A stretch of DNA of 51,466 nt from an uncultured Parabacteroides sp. (lineage in GTDB: Bacteria; Bacteroidota; Bacteroidia; Bacteroidales; Tannerellaceae): NCBI GenBank assembly GCA_934725305.1, contig CAKVBA010000017.1, positions 1-51,466 of the forward strand, written 5' to 3'. Every line of letters begins with the position of its first letter. Position 1 is the stretch's first letter. Under the pieces are notes generated by a model. It searched no databases and was not told where the DNA came from. It saw nothing but the letters and a program-made list of their open reading frames with translations. A program made the translations under genes and the position numbers. Of this stretch, positions 25,215 through 33,879 are shown in pieces.

Positions 25215-25244
25215 CAAACATACAAAGAAATTAATAATAAACAA
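25215..25244 (-). promoter_or_regulatory. Promoter of the rpe operon
   Basis: Minus strand TTG (25244-25242), 19 bp, TATGTTTG (25222-25215), ending 19 bp before the rpe ATG. Confidence 0.7.
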
Positions 25245-25308
25245 TGGACAACCGAAAATAAAAGAGTGAGACCACTTTTACTTACCAATTGTCCATTTTA
25301 AATTCTGT

Positions 25309-25491
25309 TCAATTCAACACATAACCGCAAAGATCCGGCTGCAAAGCGGGTTCGGCCTGATAGACTCTTGCAAATTGTGTCAAGAAATCCAATGTCTGCT
25401 TACGCGGAGCACAACGGCGCTCAGCCGATCTTTTTTCTGTCTGTTGTTTCAGTTCGTCCATACATTGAGTAGAGTTATTCTTCATAGGCAT
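25309..25491 (-). CDS. Small basic hypothetical protein after the sigma factor gene
   Basis: Unrecognised 60-residue polar protein (start MPMKNNSTQCMDELKQQ; Arg/Lys-rich centre KRSAERRCAPRKQ; aromatic tail LDFLTQFARVYQAEP). It has no membrane segment, so it is not a typical anti-sigma factor, but its position 76 bp downstream of the ECF sigma gene on the same strand makes co-transcription likely. An alternative start two codons later (MKNN) is equally plausible. Confidence 0.5.
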   Translation of the reverse strand: MPMKNNSTQCMDELKQQTEKRSAERRCAPRKQTLDFLTQFARVYQAEPALQPDLCGYVLN

Positions 25492-25567
25492 TCTGTTTTA
25501 TCTTATCCGATTATAAGAACGGCCAAAAGCTCTACTTATTGTTTGTCGCCCTGCTTTTTTACTATTC

Positions 25568-26161
25568 TTAAACAAACGACAGCTCCATGTGGCTCTCTTT
25601 GGCCATACGGCGCATATTCAAGATGGCATAACGCATACGACCCAATGCAGTATTGATACTTACTCCCGTCTGGTCGGCAATCTCTTTAAAGCTCAGACCC
25701 TGATAGTAGCGCATCTTCAAAACCTCTTTCTGTATATCGGGAAGGAAATCGACCAACTTCTTCACATCACTCAACACCTGGCATTTTATCAGATGGTCTT
25801 CGATCGTACTGTCACACAGCTTGATGTTGTTGAACAGATCAACCTCGACCTCATCATTCGACACCGTATTTTCACTTCGCTCTTGACGGAAAGAATCAAT
25901 AATCAGATTATGGGCAATACGCATGATCCAGGCCTTAAACTTACCATTGTCGGTATAGCGTCCCTGCTTGATAGTCATAATCACCTTGACAAAAGTTTCC
26001 TGAAAGATATCCTCTGCCAAATCTTTATTGCGCACCACAAAATATATATAAGAATAGATACTGCTCTGGTGACGGTTCAACAACACATCAAAGGCAGCAT
26101 TATTACCCTTTGCATAAAGGACAACCAACTCTTCGTCAGTCATCATTTTGAATGTATTCAT
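25568..26161 (-). CDS. ECF-type RNA polymerase sigma factor
   Basis: Sigma-70 family, group 4. Region 2 at about residues 20-90 contains YSYIYFVVRNKDLAEDIFQE, the core-binding motif, and FKAWIMRIAHNLIIDSFR, the -10 recognition part. Region 4 at about 130-185 contains LPDIQKEVLKMRYYQGLSF, then the helix-turn-helix KEIADQTGVSINTALGRMRYA. At 197 residues it is a minimal ECF protein. No transmembrane anti-sigma gene lies beside it; the only partner is the 60-residue gene downstream. A near-consensus AATATTTG box lies upstream. Confidence 0.93.
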   Translation of the reverse strand: MNTFKMMTDEELVVLYAKGNNAAFDVLLNRHQSSIYSYIYFVVRNKDLAEDIFQETFVKVIMTIKQGRYTDNGKFKAWIMRIAHNLIIDSFRQERSENTVSNDEVEVDLFNNIKLCDSTIEDHLIKCQVLSDVKKLVDFLPDIQKEVLKMRYYQGLSFKEIADQTGVSINTALGRMRYAILNMRRMAKESHMELSFV

Positions 26162-26303
26162 TACTTTCCTGTTTTATGATTTCGAGTAATGTTATGCTAT
26201 AGGCAGTGAAGTTTAAATGGTTATACAAATATTATTTACAAAGGCAAAAGAACAAAAACTATTTCAGACAAACAAACTTTTATTAGCTTTTTTACAAACA
26301 ATT

Positions 26304-26340
26304 GTCCCCGGATTGCCGCTTTAACGTACAAACCGGGGAC
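26304..26340. terminator. Terminator of the FadL-like operon
   Basis: GTCCCCGG (26304-26311) pairs with CCGGGGAC (26333-26340), just after the FadL-like stop codon on the minus strand. The downstream sequence contains an AT-rich stretch. Confidence 0.65.
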
Positions 26341-26362
26341 ATTTCTTAACCAATATGATTTC

Positions 26363-27979
26363 TTAGAACTTATATCCTAATGTAAGAGCAACACGTGTTG
26401 TCTGACTCTTCAGTGTGGCCGGCTTTGAATCGACCAACAACTGATTCTCTACAATCACCTTTGAGAAGGTGTAGGCATCGTCTTTACGTTCGCTATAGAT
26501 ACAAGCCATGTCGGCATAGAAGTTCGGAGTGAAACGATAGCCGAAACCAACAGAAAAATGAGAAGTGCCTTTATACATTGTATAATTAGGGATCAAACCG
26601 GCTGTATATACCTCATATGCACCTTCACGGAACTGCTTCCGCATCGGTGAGCTCTGCCATCCACCGCCGGCACGAACAGCAAACTGAGGAGTCACTTTCA
26701 CCTCTGCTCCCACCTTAACCGAATGTGCTAAGGAAAAGTCTTGCTTGATCAACTCATTGTCATTATACTCATAACCTTCGGGGTCTGACAGATTCATGTA
26801 CTTATAGTTAGACAGTTCATAATCGACACTGATCAAGCCTACCTGACCAATAATGCCGGCTGCACTGATGATCCAGCGGTCGGGCGTACGCAACTTATAG
26901 TCGGTGTAGCGTCCCTGCGGTGTCTTACCGTTCATATCGTCCAAGCCTTCGATATGGCTCATTGATTTACCACCATAATAGTCGGTAATCTTATACCATG
27001 TAGGCGAATTATAGGCAATACCCAAACGAAGCTCATCCGCCGGACGCGCAACAATACCAATATTCACTGAATAGCCGGTGCCGTCTGTCGACTTCCAACC
27101 ATCCCACAACAGCTTGTCTTTACCGCCGAAATACTCGTCATACTGTGTATAGGCATCATAGCTCAAATCTTCTACCGCCAGATTTGCTCCCAAGAACAGC
27201 ATATTGGAGAAGTTCAAGGCCACAGCCAGATTGTATTTATCAACGGCTCCCTTCTCACGCACATTCATAACCACTTCGTTCGGAGAATAGCAAACCCATT
27301 TGTCGCCTTTCCATTCACCAAAAGCTGAATGATATTCATCCGCATTGTCTGCATCAGAAAAAGCTCCGATCAAGCCACCTTGATAAGCCAAACCCGGAAT
27401 CCAATGGCCCCCAATGTTTTCATATTTGGCATCTACATTATCTGTTCCCAACGGCATATCCTTCTGAGCGATACCAAACCAGGCGCCGCTATTGTCTTGT
27501 CCGGCATACGAAGCCTTGGCTGCTGCATAGTCGGCCAATGAATAGTTCTGAGTGCCACGCATACCGTAAGAACGTTCAAAGTTCACTACGCGATTGTAGG
27601 CAAACCCCACATTCCAGCTGACCAAACCCTCATCATTACCGGTGGGGAAATAACCCACATACGATATATTGTCGAAATCAAACTTCGTCTTGCTGACATC
27701 CGTCATTGATCTGTTCCAGTCGGTTTTCGACTTGATTGACGACAGGCTGATAGTGCCCACCACCTCTGAACTGCGATAAATACCCAAGCCACCCGGATTG
27801 GTATTCATGACAGACACATCGCCTCCCAGCGCTCCAAAGGCACCACCCATACTGAGGTAACGTGCCGTTCCGTTAAATCTCGGCTGAGAATATTTGAAAG
27901 CATCCATCTCACCCTGTGCCCACACAGTGCTACCACCGGCCATCAACACAGAAGCCAATAAGCATACTACTTTTTTCAT
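26363..27979 (-). CDS. Outer-membrane beta-barrel, OmpP1/FadL/TodX-like
   Basis: A 538-residue outer-membrane protein with a signal peptide (MKKVVCLLASVLMAGGSTVWA, then QGEMD). The early motif ARYLSMGGAFGALGGDVSV with NTNPGGLGIYRS is the conserved start of Bacteroidetes members of the FadL-like transport family, in which an N-terminal hatch plugs a 14-stranded barrel. The remaining sequence alternates polar and aromatic residues and ends in a barrel C-terminus (VALTLGYKF). The cargo is presumably hydrophobic; this is inference. It is the second gene after the Trp/Tyr-rich protein (28-bp gap) and ends in a strong hairpin. Confidence 0.85.
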   Translation of the reverse strand: MKKVVCLLASVLMAGGSTVWAQGEMDAFKYSQPRFNGTARYLSMGGAFGALGGDVSVMNTNPGGLGIYRSSEVVGTISLSSIKSKTDWNRSMTDVSKTKFDFDNISYVGYFPTGNDEGLVSWNVGFAYNRVVNFERSYGMRGTQNYSLADYAAAKASYAGQDNSGAWFGIAQKDMPLGTDNVDAKYENIGGHWIPGLAYQGGLIGAFSDADNADEYHSAFGEWKGDKWVCYSPNEVVMNVREKGAVDKYNLAVALNFSNMLFLGANLAVEDLSYDAYTQYDEYFGGKDKLLWDGWKSTDGTGYSVNIGIVARPADELRLGIAYNSPTWYKITDYYGGKSMSHIEGLDDMNGKTPQGRYTDYKLRTPDRWIISAAGIIGQVGLISVDYELSNYKYMNLSDPEGYEYNDNELIKQDFSLAHSVKVGAEVKVTPQFAVRAGGGWQSSPMRKQFREGAYEVYTAGLIPNYTMYKGTSHFSVGFGYRFTPNFYADMACIYSERKDDAYTFSKVIVENQLLVDSKPATLKSQTTRVALTLGYKF

Positions 27980-28007
27980 CTCTTTTCCCTTTTAAATTCA
28001 TTCTACA

Positions 28008-29342
28008 TCATCTTCTTCCACCACTGCGGCTGCTATAACCGCTACCGCCTCCTGAAGAATATCCACTGCCTGAAGAGGATGATCCTATCGAGCTGCGCGA
28101 CGGACCGCTATAGCTTCTTGACGGACTATAGCTTCGTTGTGACTGGCTAGAACGATTTGTTGTCACACTGCTATTGCTGCGTCTTGACTGATAAGAACTG
28201 CTATTGCTACGACGGATCGTAGAATTGGCATTTCCGTTCTCGCGGCGGATGGTACGTGTTCGTGAGCTGTTGTCAACAGAAGAAGAGGAACGACGTATCG
28301 ATGATGTTCTGTTATTGCGAATGGATGTACTGCCGGAAGTATTGTCGGTATTACTTCTCAACGAGGTTGAGTTTGATGTTGACGGGCGGCCTGAACGGCT
28401 GCTATATCGACGTACATTACCATTATTATTCACTGCGCCATCACTCCTCAACGTGTTTGAAGAGCTTGAATTGTTGTAGCGTCCCGGACGATAAGACGAA
28501 GAGATGGAACTACGTCCGCCCTGACGGTATGAACTTGAATAGGAGCTGCGTCCGCCACTACTGAAATGGTGAGGAGCCACATAATAGTGAGGTGTATGAG
28601 CATAATAATAGCCACCCCAATAACCATGTCCCCAGTGATAACTCAAGCCCCAGCCCGGACCATACCACGGATCGTACCAGCCTGCATAATAGCCGCCCCA
28701 TCCATAACTCCAACGGGGTCTGTAATACCAAGATGAATAGCTCCACCAAGGTGAATAGCTGTAAAACCATGGATCGTACCAGCCATAATACCAAGGATCT
28801 CTCCAAGCAGAGTACCACGGATTACCTATATTGATAGAAAGATTCACATTAGATCCTCTATCGGAATAGTCGGTATCGTAACCATAGCTGTAGTATCCGT
28901 CGCTCAGATAAAGATCTACCTGATCGGCACCGGCAATCGTAATCTTGCTGGGCGAATGATAGCGGACAATACGCTCTGTATATTCCGTATCCGAACGGCG
29001 TTCTGCGCGTTTACGGTCTTTTCTTGGAGCAGCCTCAACCGTAGTCTGTTCGTCGTCATAAGGCTCTTCTACCTGTACAGAAGAATAGCGTCTGTTGTAT
29101 TCGTCCACATCTCGTCCATTCTGTATATCTGCAGAAGAAGAGATGTTCTTGTCCGTACGTGCTGCCACCACCGTTTGCTGTTCTTCACGCGGGACGATGG
29201 TCTTTTTCTCTTCTACCTTTTCTTTCTTTACCTTTTTGGAAGAGAAATACACGTCATCAAAAAAGTCCTCCTGCGCCACTCCATTGAGATGGAAAGCTGT
29301 CAGAAGTAATACCCATAGGAATGTTAATCTCATAGATTTCAT
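28008..29342 (-). CDS. Secreted low-complexity protein rich in Trp/Tyr/Gly and Ser/Arg
   Basis: No family recognised. The 444 residues have a signal peptide (MKSMRLTFLWVLLLTAFHLNG, then VAQED). A charged region (about 30-130, Lys/Glu/Arg) follows, then a block of about 90 residues dominated by Trp, Tyr, Gly and Pro (motifs such as WYDPWYGPGWG and WRDPWYYGWYDPW), then about 180 residues of Ser, Arg, Asn and Thr repeats (SSSYRQGGRSS, SSSRTRTIRR) ending in Ser/Gly. It would lie at the surface or in the periplasm. It shares an operon with the FadL-like barrel. The promoter at 29474 leaves a leader of about 125 nt. Confidence 0.75.
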   Translation of the reverse strand: MKSMRLTFLWVLLLTAFHLNGVAQEDFFDDVYFSSKKVKKEKVEEKKTIVPREEQQTVVAARTDKNISSSADIQNGRDVDEYNRRYSSVQVEEPYDDEQTTVEAAPRKDRKRAERRSDTEYTERIVRYHSPSKITIAGADQVDLYLSDGYYSYGYDTDYSDRGSNVNLSINIGNPWYSAWRDPWYYGWYDPWFYSYSPWWSYSSWYYRPRWSYGWGGYYAGWYDPWYGPGWGLSYHWGHGYWGGYYYAHTPHYYVAPHHFSSGGRSSYSSSYRQGGRSSISSSYRPGRYNNSSSSNTLRSDGAVNNNGNVRRYSSRSGRPSTSNSTSLRSNTDNTSGSTSIRNNRTSSIRRSSSSVDNSSRTRTIRRENGNANSTIRRSNSSSYQSRRSNSSVTTNRSSQSQRSYSPSRSYSGPSRSSIGSSSSGSGYSSGGGSGYSSRSGGRR

Positions 29343-29473
29343 AATCGTTCTCCTTTCTCCTCTATTTTTTGTGTCAGTTTATATCTTGTTCTCTATCGAT
29401 TTTATAACGGTTCAATGTCTCTTTTTGGTGTTCGTTGTTCTTCATAAAAAGATACACGTTCCTTTTGTATATA

Positions 29474-29481
29474 CAAATATA
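29474..29481 (-). promoter_or_regulatory. Candidate -7 box for the low-complexity protein and FadL-like operon
   Basis: TATATTTG on the minus strand. TTG triplets lie about 15-18 bp upstream. The rest of the 29343-29654 gap shows only a weak ATCTTCT/AGAAGAT hairpin (about 29615-29647) after the TonB receptor gene. Confidence 0.45.
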
Positions 29482-29654
29482 ACTGCTTACAACTTACCAA
29501 CCATCATTTACAGAAACTTTAACGTTATAAAAGTCAAGCTCTTTTGCCTCTATACCAAGAAAGATGCAAAAGGGGAGAATTTCGCTGCATCGGGAAACAA
29601 GTTTTTTCCTATGACCTATCTTCTTTGTCTGATCGTGATAGAAGATTGACTGCA

Positions 29655-31538
29655 TCAGAATGTCACATCCACACCGGCCATAACGGTGGCTTTCGGCATC
29701 GGATAGCCATCATTAATTGTATAGCGGGCAGCTGTCAGGTTCTCGCCCTTCAAGAAGAGCTTCACGCCTCTATCCGGTGCGCCGAAGCGATAAGCCACAC
29801 GGGCATTCAGCAGCGTATAATCCTCCTTGCGCACATCGCCCGGCTCTTTTCCCACAAAGGTGTAGAGATCAAAGATGGACTGCACATTCAGATGCAGGTC
29901 CAAGCGTCCGAGCTGACAAGTAGCGCCGGCATAGATCTTATGGGCCGGAGCTGCCACAATCTGTTTGTTCATATCCAGATAACTATAGTTGACATCCAGC
30001 TTCAACGCACGACAGGGGCGAATGGCCGCCTCGAACTCTATACCTTTATTATAGAAGCGTCCGACATTGTTCATCTGACGGTTCATGACCGAGATCATAT
30101 CTTTGCCTTCGATATAAAAAGCGGTCAGCTCGGCAAACAGACGGTCTTCCCACAACGATTGACCCACCGACAGCTCATAGCTCAGCATGCTTTCAGGCTT
30201 CAGGTCGGGATTGGCCTTAGAGAAGGGCAGATATGAGATATACAGCTCGCGAAGGGTCGGACTGCGATAGCCCTTCGAAAACGAACCCTTCAGAGTGTTT
30301 CCCTCAAACAGACGGAGCGAGAAACCGGCTTGCGGCACCCATTCACTGCCGTAGGCACTGCTATGTTCATAGCGCACACCGGCATTCAGGCTCAACACAT
30401 CCCACAGATCCTGCTGGGCAATGGCATAGCCGGCTGTCTCATGTACACTGCGGTCAACAATTTCGCCCTTCGGTCCTTGAATACTGTCGTTCCAGGCATG
30501 ACCGCCCCAATTCTTATAATCGACACCCAGCGTAAAGGTGTTGCCTTCGATTAGACGAAACGATTGATAGAGCTGTAATCCGGCATTATGGTCGTCCGAC
30601 AGAAAGAGAAACGTGCGAGGCTTTTCATTCACGCCATGACCGTCATTAATCTTATGATGTCCCCAGTTGTAGAACAGACGCAAAGCACCACCGATCTTTT
30701 CGTGCTGATTTTCCAAAGAGAAGGATGTGGTTCCGCGAAGGATGTGCATCACATGATCGAGCAGAGGTTTCTCTACTGTGCCCGGATCTTCGGTGTTATA
30801 TTTCGCTAAGCTCAGATTGCCGTTCAGCTTATAGTGATTGCCCAAACGGTAGCCTAAGTTCAGGAAGCCGTTGGTGATATCAAATTTCGAGTTGGGGCGA
30901 TGACCATCGGTGCGGTCGTGATTGATAGAGACAAAGCTACTGAAGTCTCCTACATTATAGCCATTATTGAGCATATACTTCTGTGTATTGTAGGAGCCAT
31001 ACATCACACGTGCCTGTGTGCGACGTCCCGCCTGTTTATGCTGACGAGTGATGATATTGACCACGCCGCCCATGGCATTAGAACCATACAACAACGAACC
31101 CGGACCACGAATCACCTCCACGCGCTCCACATCCGAAGCGACATAGGTGTCGGGCAGCGCATGACCAAACACGCCGGCCCATTGTGGCTGTCCGTCAAAC
31201 AGCATCAGCACCTTGTTTCCCTGTCCCACTCCACGGATATTGACCGTTCCGGCCGAACCCGAAGAGACACCGAAACCGGTTATTCCCTTTTCCGTCACAA
31301 ACAGTCCGGGCACCTGTTCCGACAAAACCGGCAACAGGGCAGATTCGCTGCTACTCTCGATCTGATTGCGATCGATCACCGAGACAGTCATCGGCACACT
31401 GCTCCGATTGACGGCAATCTTATGTACAGAAACCACCACTCCCTTTAAATTCACCAGACTATCGACCGGTTCGGGCTCAATAGCCATACCACTCAAACTG
31501 CACAACGACAGCGAGGCCAGTAAGACAATATTCTTCAT
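29655..31538 (-). CDS. TonB-dependent outer-membrane receptor
   Basis: A 627-residue TonB-gated uptake receptor with a signal peptide (MKNIVLLASLSLCSLSGMA). The plug domain (about 30-160) contains SVIDRNQIESSS, VNIRGVGQGNKVLMLFDG and the family signature VERVEVIRGPGSLLYGSNAM, then GGVVNIITR. The 22-strand barrel follows and ends in a phenylalanine (MAGVDVTF). It has no carboxypeptidase-like N-terminal extension and no SusD partner, so it belongs to the siderophore/heme/cobalamin-type receptors rather than SusC-type glycan receptors. The ligand is unknown, and no adjacent transport genes help. Confidence 0.92.
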   Translation of the reverse strand: MKNIVLLASLSLCSLSGMAIEPEPVDSLVNLKGVVVSVHKIAVNRSSVPMTVSVIDRNQIESSSESALLPVLSEQVPGLFVTEKGITGFGVSSGSAGTVNIRGVGQGNKVLMLFDGQPQWAGVFGHALPDTYVASDVERVEVIRGPGSLLYGSNAMGGVVNIITRQHKQAGRRTQARVMYGSYNTQKYMLNNGYNVGDFSSFVSINHDRTDGHRPNSKFDITNGFLNLGYRLGNHYKLNGNLSLAKYNTEDPGTVEKPLLDHVMHILRGTTSFSLENQHEKIGGALRLFYNWGHHKINDGHGVNEKPRTFLFLSDDHNAGLQLYQSFRLIEGNTFTLGVDYKNWGGHAWNDSIQGPKGEIVDRSVHETAGYAIAQQDLWDVLSLNAGVRYEHSSAYGSEWVPQAGFSLRLFEGNTLKGSFSKGYRSPTLRELYISYLPFSKANPDLKPESMLSYELSVGQSLWEDRLFAELTAFYIEGKDMISVMNRQMNNVGRFYNKGIEFEAAIRPCRALKLDVNYSYLDMNKQIVAAPAHKIYAGATCQLGRLDLHLNVQSIFDLYTFVGKEPGDVRKEDYTLLNARVAYRFGAPDRGVKLFLKGENLTAARYTINDGYPMPKATVMAGVDVTF

Positions 31539-31619
31539 ATATATTATTATTGTATTCTTTTACTTTATCAGTCCCCAAAATGGGTTTCTCCCATCATGGA
31601 ACAATATACAAACAAATAT

Positions 31620-31930
31620 CAAAATATTGATGCAATATAACGAAGAAAAAATGGGCAGATGCTTTGTCGAAAACGGATAGGCACTCCGTTGGAATTAGAT
31701 AGGCATCCATTTTTGACGGAACAACTACTCCGTTTTTAACCGGGAAAAAGCCTCTATTTTTTCCATGCGCCACACCTCCTTGAGAGCAACAAAAAGACGG
31801 TGCGTCATAGATGTGCACGAAGGTAAAATTCATTAACCCCAAATCGGTTATTAAAACGAAACAGGACGTTTTCATCGGTTGTCTCAGCATACGCCTATAG
31901 CCATCGGAGAGATAGTTATTGTGTTTTTAT
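31620..31930 (-). repeat. Dispersed intergenic repeat, copy C (inverted)
   Basis: Read on the minus strand it begins with ATAAAAACACAATAAC (near 31930), the boundary motif of copies A and B, and contains the 22-nt units TGCCTATCTAATTCC (31705-31684) and TGCCTATCCGTTTTC (31683-31662). Its outer boundary toward the TonB receptor is eroded. From 31931 to 32061 I see nothing definable. Confidence 0.6.
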
Positions 31931-32061
31931 CCGGATTATTATTTACTAAAAGCGGTAACGGATCCGGCAGAAACGATGGGCAATTTCGCCGGACTTGACA
32001 GACGAATCTGTCTCGACCCAAACACCCTGAAAAAAGTAGTTGCAGCCTATCTTTCAATAGT

Positions 32062-32597
32062 CCCTAATTTTCGCAACACTTTTGTACAAGAATAATTTAA
32101 AGCACTGAGTAGTAATATATTACTCAGTGCTTTGTCATGTTCGAAGATTCACTTAACTTCGTGTTGCGTAAAAATCAAACCAATCTTCAACAGAAATGAC
32201 TAAAGTACAAATAAAATTCGATTCAATCACACCTTTTGGCGGAATATTTTCAATCATGGAGCAATTTGATGCTCTTTTATCGGACGTAATCGACTCCACA
32301 TTAGGATTGCGTAGCAAAACCTATGGTTACCAATACAGTGAAATTATCCGTTCTCTCATGTGCGTATTCTTCTGTGGTGGGTCGTGCATTGAAGATATAT
32401 CCACTCATCTCATGCCCCATCTTTCCCTGCATCCCAAACTTAAAACCTGCAGCACAGACACGATTCTTCGCGCCATAAAAGAACTGACTACAGACAACAT
32501 AACGTATTCATCTCCAGACTCAGGTAAATCATATGACTTCAATACAGCTGACACAATGAACGAATTGTTGGTCAAGTCTCTCATTGCTACCGGAGAA
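32062..32597 (+). mobile_element. 5' fragment of an IS1380-family insertion sequence
   Basis: The probable left end begins CCCTAATTTTCGCAACAC at 32062. A subterminal GTGTTGCG (32159-32174 region) is its inverted partner, and a strong hairpin (32099-32133) separates it from the transposase start. The transposase start (MTKVQIKFDSITPFGGIF) is typical of the Bacteroides IS1380-type elements (IS612/IS942 group). Only the first 133 or so of about 430 codons remain; the rest and the right end are missing. The exact left terminus is inferred. Confidence 0.75.
32099..32133 (+). terminator. Hairpin shielding the transposase gene
   Basis: Perfect 13-bp arms AAAGCACTGAGTA and TACTCAGTGCTTT around a 9-nt loop. 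In many IS elements such a stem blocks read-through transcription into the transposase. Confidence 0.6.
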
Positions 32598-32963
32598 TTC
32601 TGTCAAGAGATTCGTCAGCTGAGGCTTCCGGTCATCAAGAGCCTGCCCATATCCTCGACCGGCAATTTCACTCACTGGAAAGAGTATCAGGATTCCGTAA
32701 ACTATCTGCTTTTCGATACGGCATGTATCAACTATGGAGGCTCCGGAAAACAGTTTGACTGGTCTGCGTTGGCTCAATACAAAGGGAAGATTCCTTTCCT
32801 GTTAAGTGGAGGAATCCGCTTGTCCCATCTGTCTAAAATACGGCAATTCAGTCATCCGCAATGGATAGGCGTGGACCTGAACAGCGGATTTGAAACCGCA
32901 CCGGGAATCAAGGATGCCTCCATCCTTCACTCATTTATACATAAACTGGAAAATCACTTATAA
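32196..32963 (+). pseudogene. Chimeric ORF: IS1380 transposase N-terminus fused in frame to TrpF C-terminus
   Basis: Residues 1 to about 133 are the N-terminal part of an IS1380 transposase (GGIFSIMEQFDALL, SCIEDISTHLMPHL, FNTADTMNELLVKSLIATG). From about residue 135 to 255 the protein is unmistakably phosphoribosylanthranilate isomerase: YLLFDTACINYGGSGKQFDW, PFLLSGGIRLSHL, WIGVDLNSGFETAPGIKDAS. The join is at about 32594-32600, where a GAATTC codes Glu-Phe. TrpF has lost its first 90 or so residues, including the N-terminal catalytic Cys, so isomerase activity is not expected. The intact trpA begins 11 bp downstream, so this is the truncated 3' end of a trp operon. The open frame across the join may let IS-borne transcription reach trpA. 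Confidence 0.88.
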
Positions 32964-32974
32964 AGACAAAACTT

Positions 32975-33754
32975 ATGAATCGTATCAATCAACTCTTCAT
33001 ACATCGGAAAGAACCCGTACTTTCCATCTATTTCTGTGCCGGACATCCGCTGTTAGAAAACACGCTGCCCACGCTCCGGGCTTTGCAAGACCACCAGATA
33101 GATCTGGTAGAGATCGGCATCCCATTCAGCGACCCCATGGCAGACGGTCCTGTCATTCAGCACGCAGCTACTCAAGCCATACGCAACGGCATGTCGCTCC
33201 GATGCCTGTTCCAACAACTGGAACATGTCCGCCCCACAATTCACATTCCCTTAGTTCTGATGGGCTATCTGAATCCCATTCTGCAATTCGGATTCCGGTC
33301 TTTCTGTGAGCAATGTAAACGAGTGGGAATCGACGGAGTCATCATACCCGACCTTCCCTTTCAGGAATATCTCATGCACTACAAACCGACAGCCGACTCA
33401 TACGATCTGAAAATCATTATGCTTATCACTCCCGAAACCAGCGAAGCTCGTATCCGTCAGATTGATGAACAGACAGACGGCTTCATCTATATGGTGTCGA
33501 GTGCTGCCATTACAGGAGCTCAAAAGAAGTTCGACGAACAGAAACAAGCCTATTTCCAACGCATACAAGCCATGCAGCTGAAGAATCCGCTGATGGTGGG
33601 CTTCGGAATTTCTAACCGCCAGACACTGGAAGCTGCCAATGCACACGCAGCCGGTGCCATCATCGGAAGCAAGTTTGTACAACTATTGGAAGAATGTAAA
33701 GGCAATGCAGACATGGCTATTGAGTGCCTCAAAGAACGGCTGAAAGAAGTTTAG
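32975..33754 (+). CDS. trpA: Tryptophan synthase alpha subunit
   Basis: Splits indole-3-glycerol phosphate into indole and glyceraldehyde-3-phosphate and hands indole to TrpB. All TIM-barrel signatures are present in 259 residues: the catalytic Glu and Asp in LVEIGIPFSDPMADGPVIQ, IPLVLMGYLNPILQFG, GVIIPDLPFQEY, FIYMVSSAAITGA and VGFGISNRQT. It lies 11 bp after the TrpF remnant. No trpB, trpE, trpG, trpD or trpC is in the window, so either they lie elsewhere or the pathway is lost and trpA is an orphan on the way out. The gene shows no damage. Confidence 0.97.
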   Translation: MNRINQLFIHRKEPVLSIYFCAGHPLLENTLPTLRALQDHQIDLVEIGIPFSDPMADGPVIQHAATQAIRNGMSLRCLFQQLEHVRPTIHIPLVLMGYLNPILQFGFRSFCEQCKRVGIDGVIIPDLPFQEYLMHYKPTADSYDLKIIMLITPETSEARIRQIDEQTDGFIYMVSSAAITGAQKKFDEQKQAYFQRIQAMQLKNPLMVGFGISNRQTLEAANAHAAGAIIGSKFVQLLEECKGNADMAIECLKERLKEV

Positions 33755-33787
33755 ATTATCCTCATCGCTATCAGGAAAGCAAGGCGA

Positions 33788-33820
33788 GGCTGTATTCAAA
33801 ACAACTATTTGGATGCAGCC
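33788..33820. terminator. Weak bidirectional hairpin after trpA
   Basis: GGCTG (33788-33792) pairs with CAGCC (33816-33820) and shares 17 identical nt (ACTATTTGGATGCAGCC) with the hairpin at 16236-16269. Confidence 0.4.
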
Positions 33821-33839
33821 GTTTGCAATTATGACACAC
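33811..33839 (-). repeat. CATAATTGCAAAC repeat, first copy
   Basis: The minus strand reads GTGTGTCATAATTGCAAACG. Related copies occur at 41250-41277, 41801-41826 and 42645-42675. Confidence 0.55.
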
Positions 33840-33879
33840 TATTGATTAATTGGGTTAATATTTCCATATATGTATTCTT

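Noticed and set aside
31539..31610. Cobalamin riboswitch before the TonB-dependent receptor
   Set aside because: The gap to the repeat is too short and lacks the conserved core motifs.
32594..32600. GAATTC at the transposase-TrpF join as proof of a cloning artefact
   Set aside because: An EcoRI site can arise from native Glu-Phe codons; kept only as a caution within the chimera finding.
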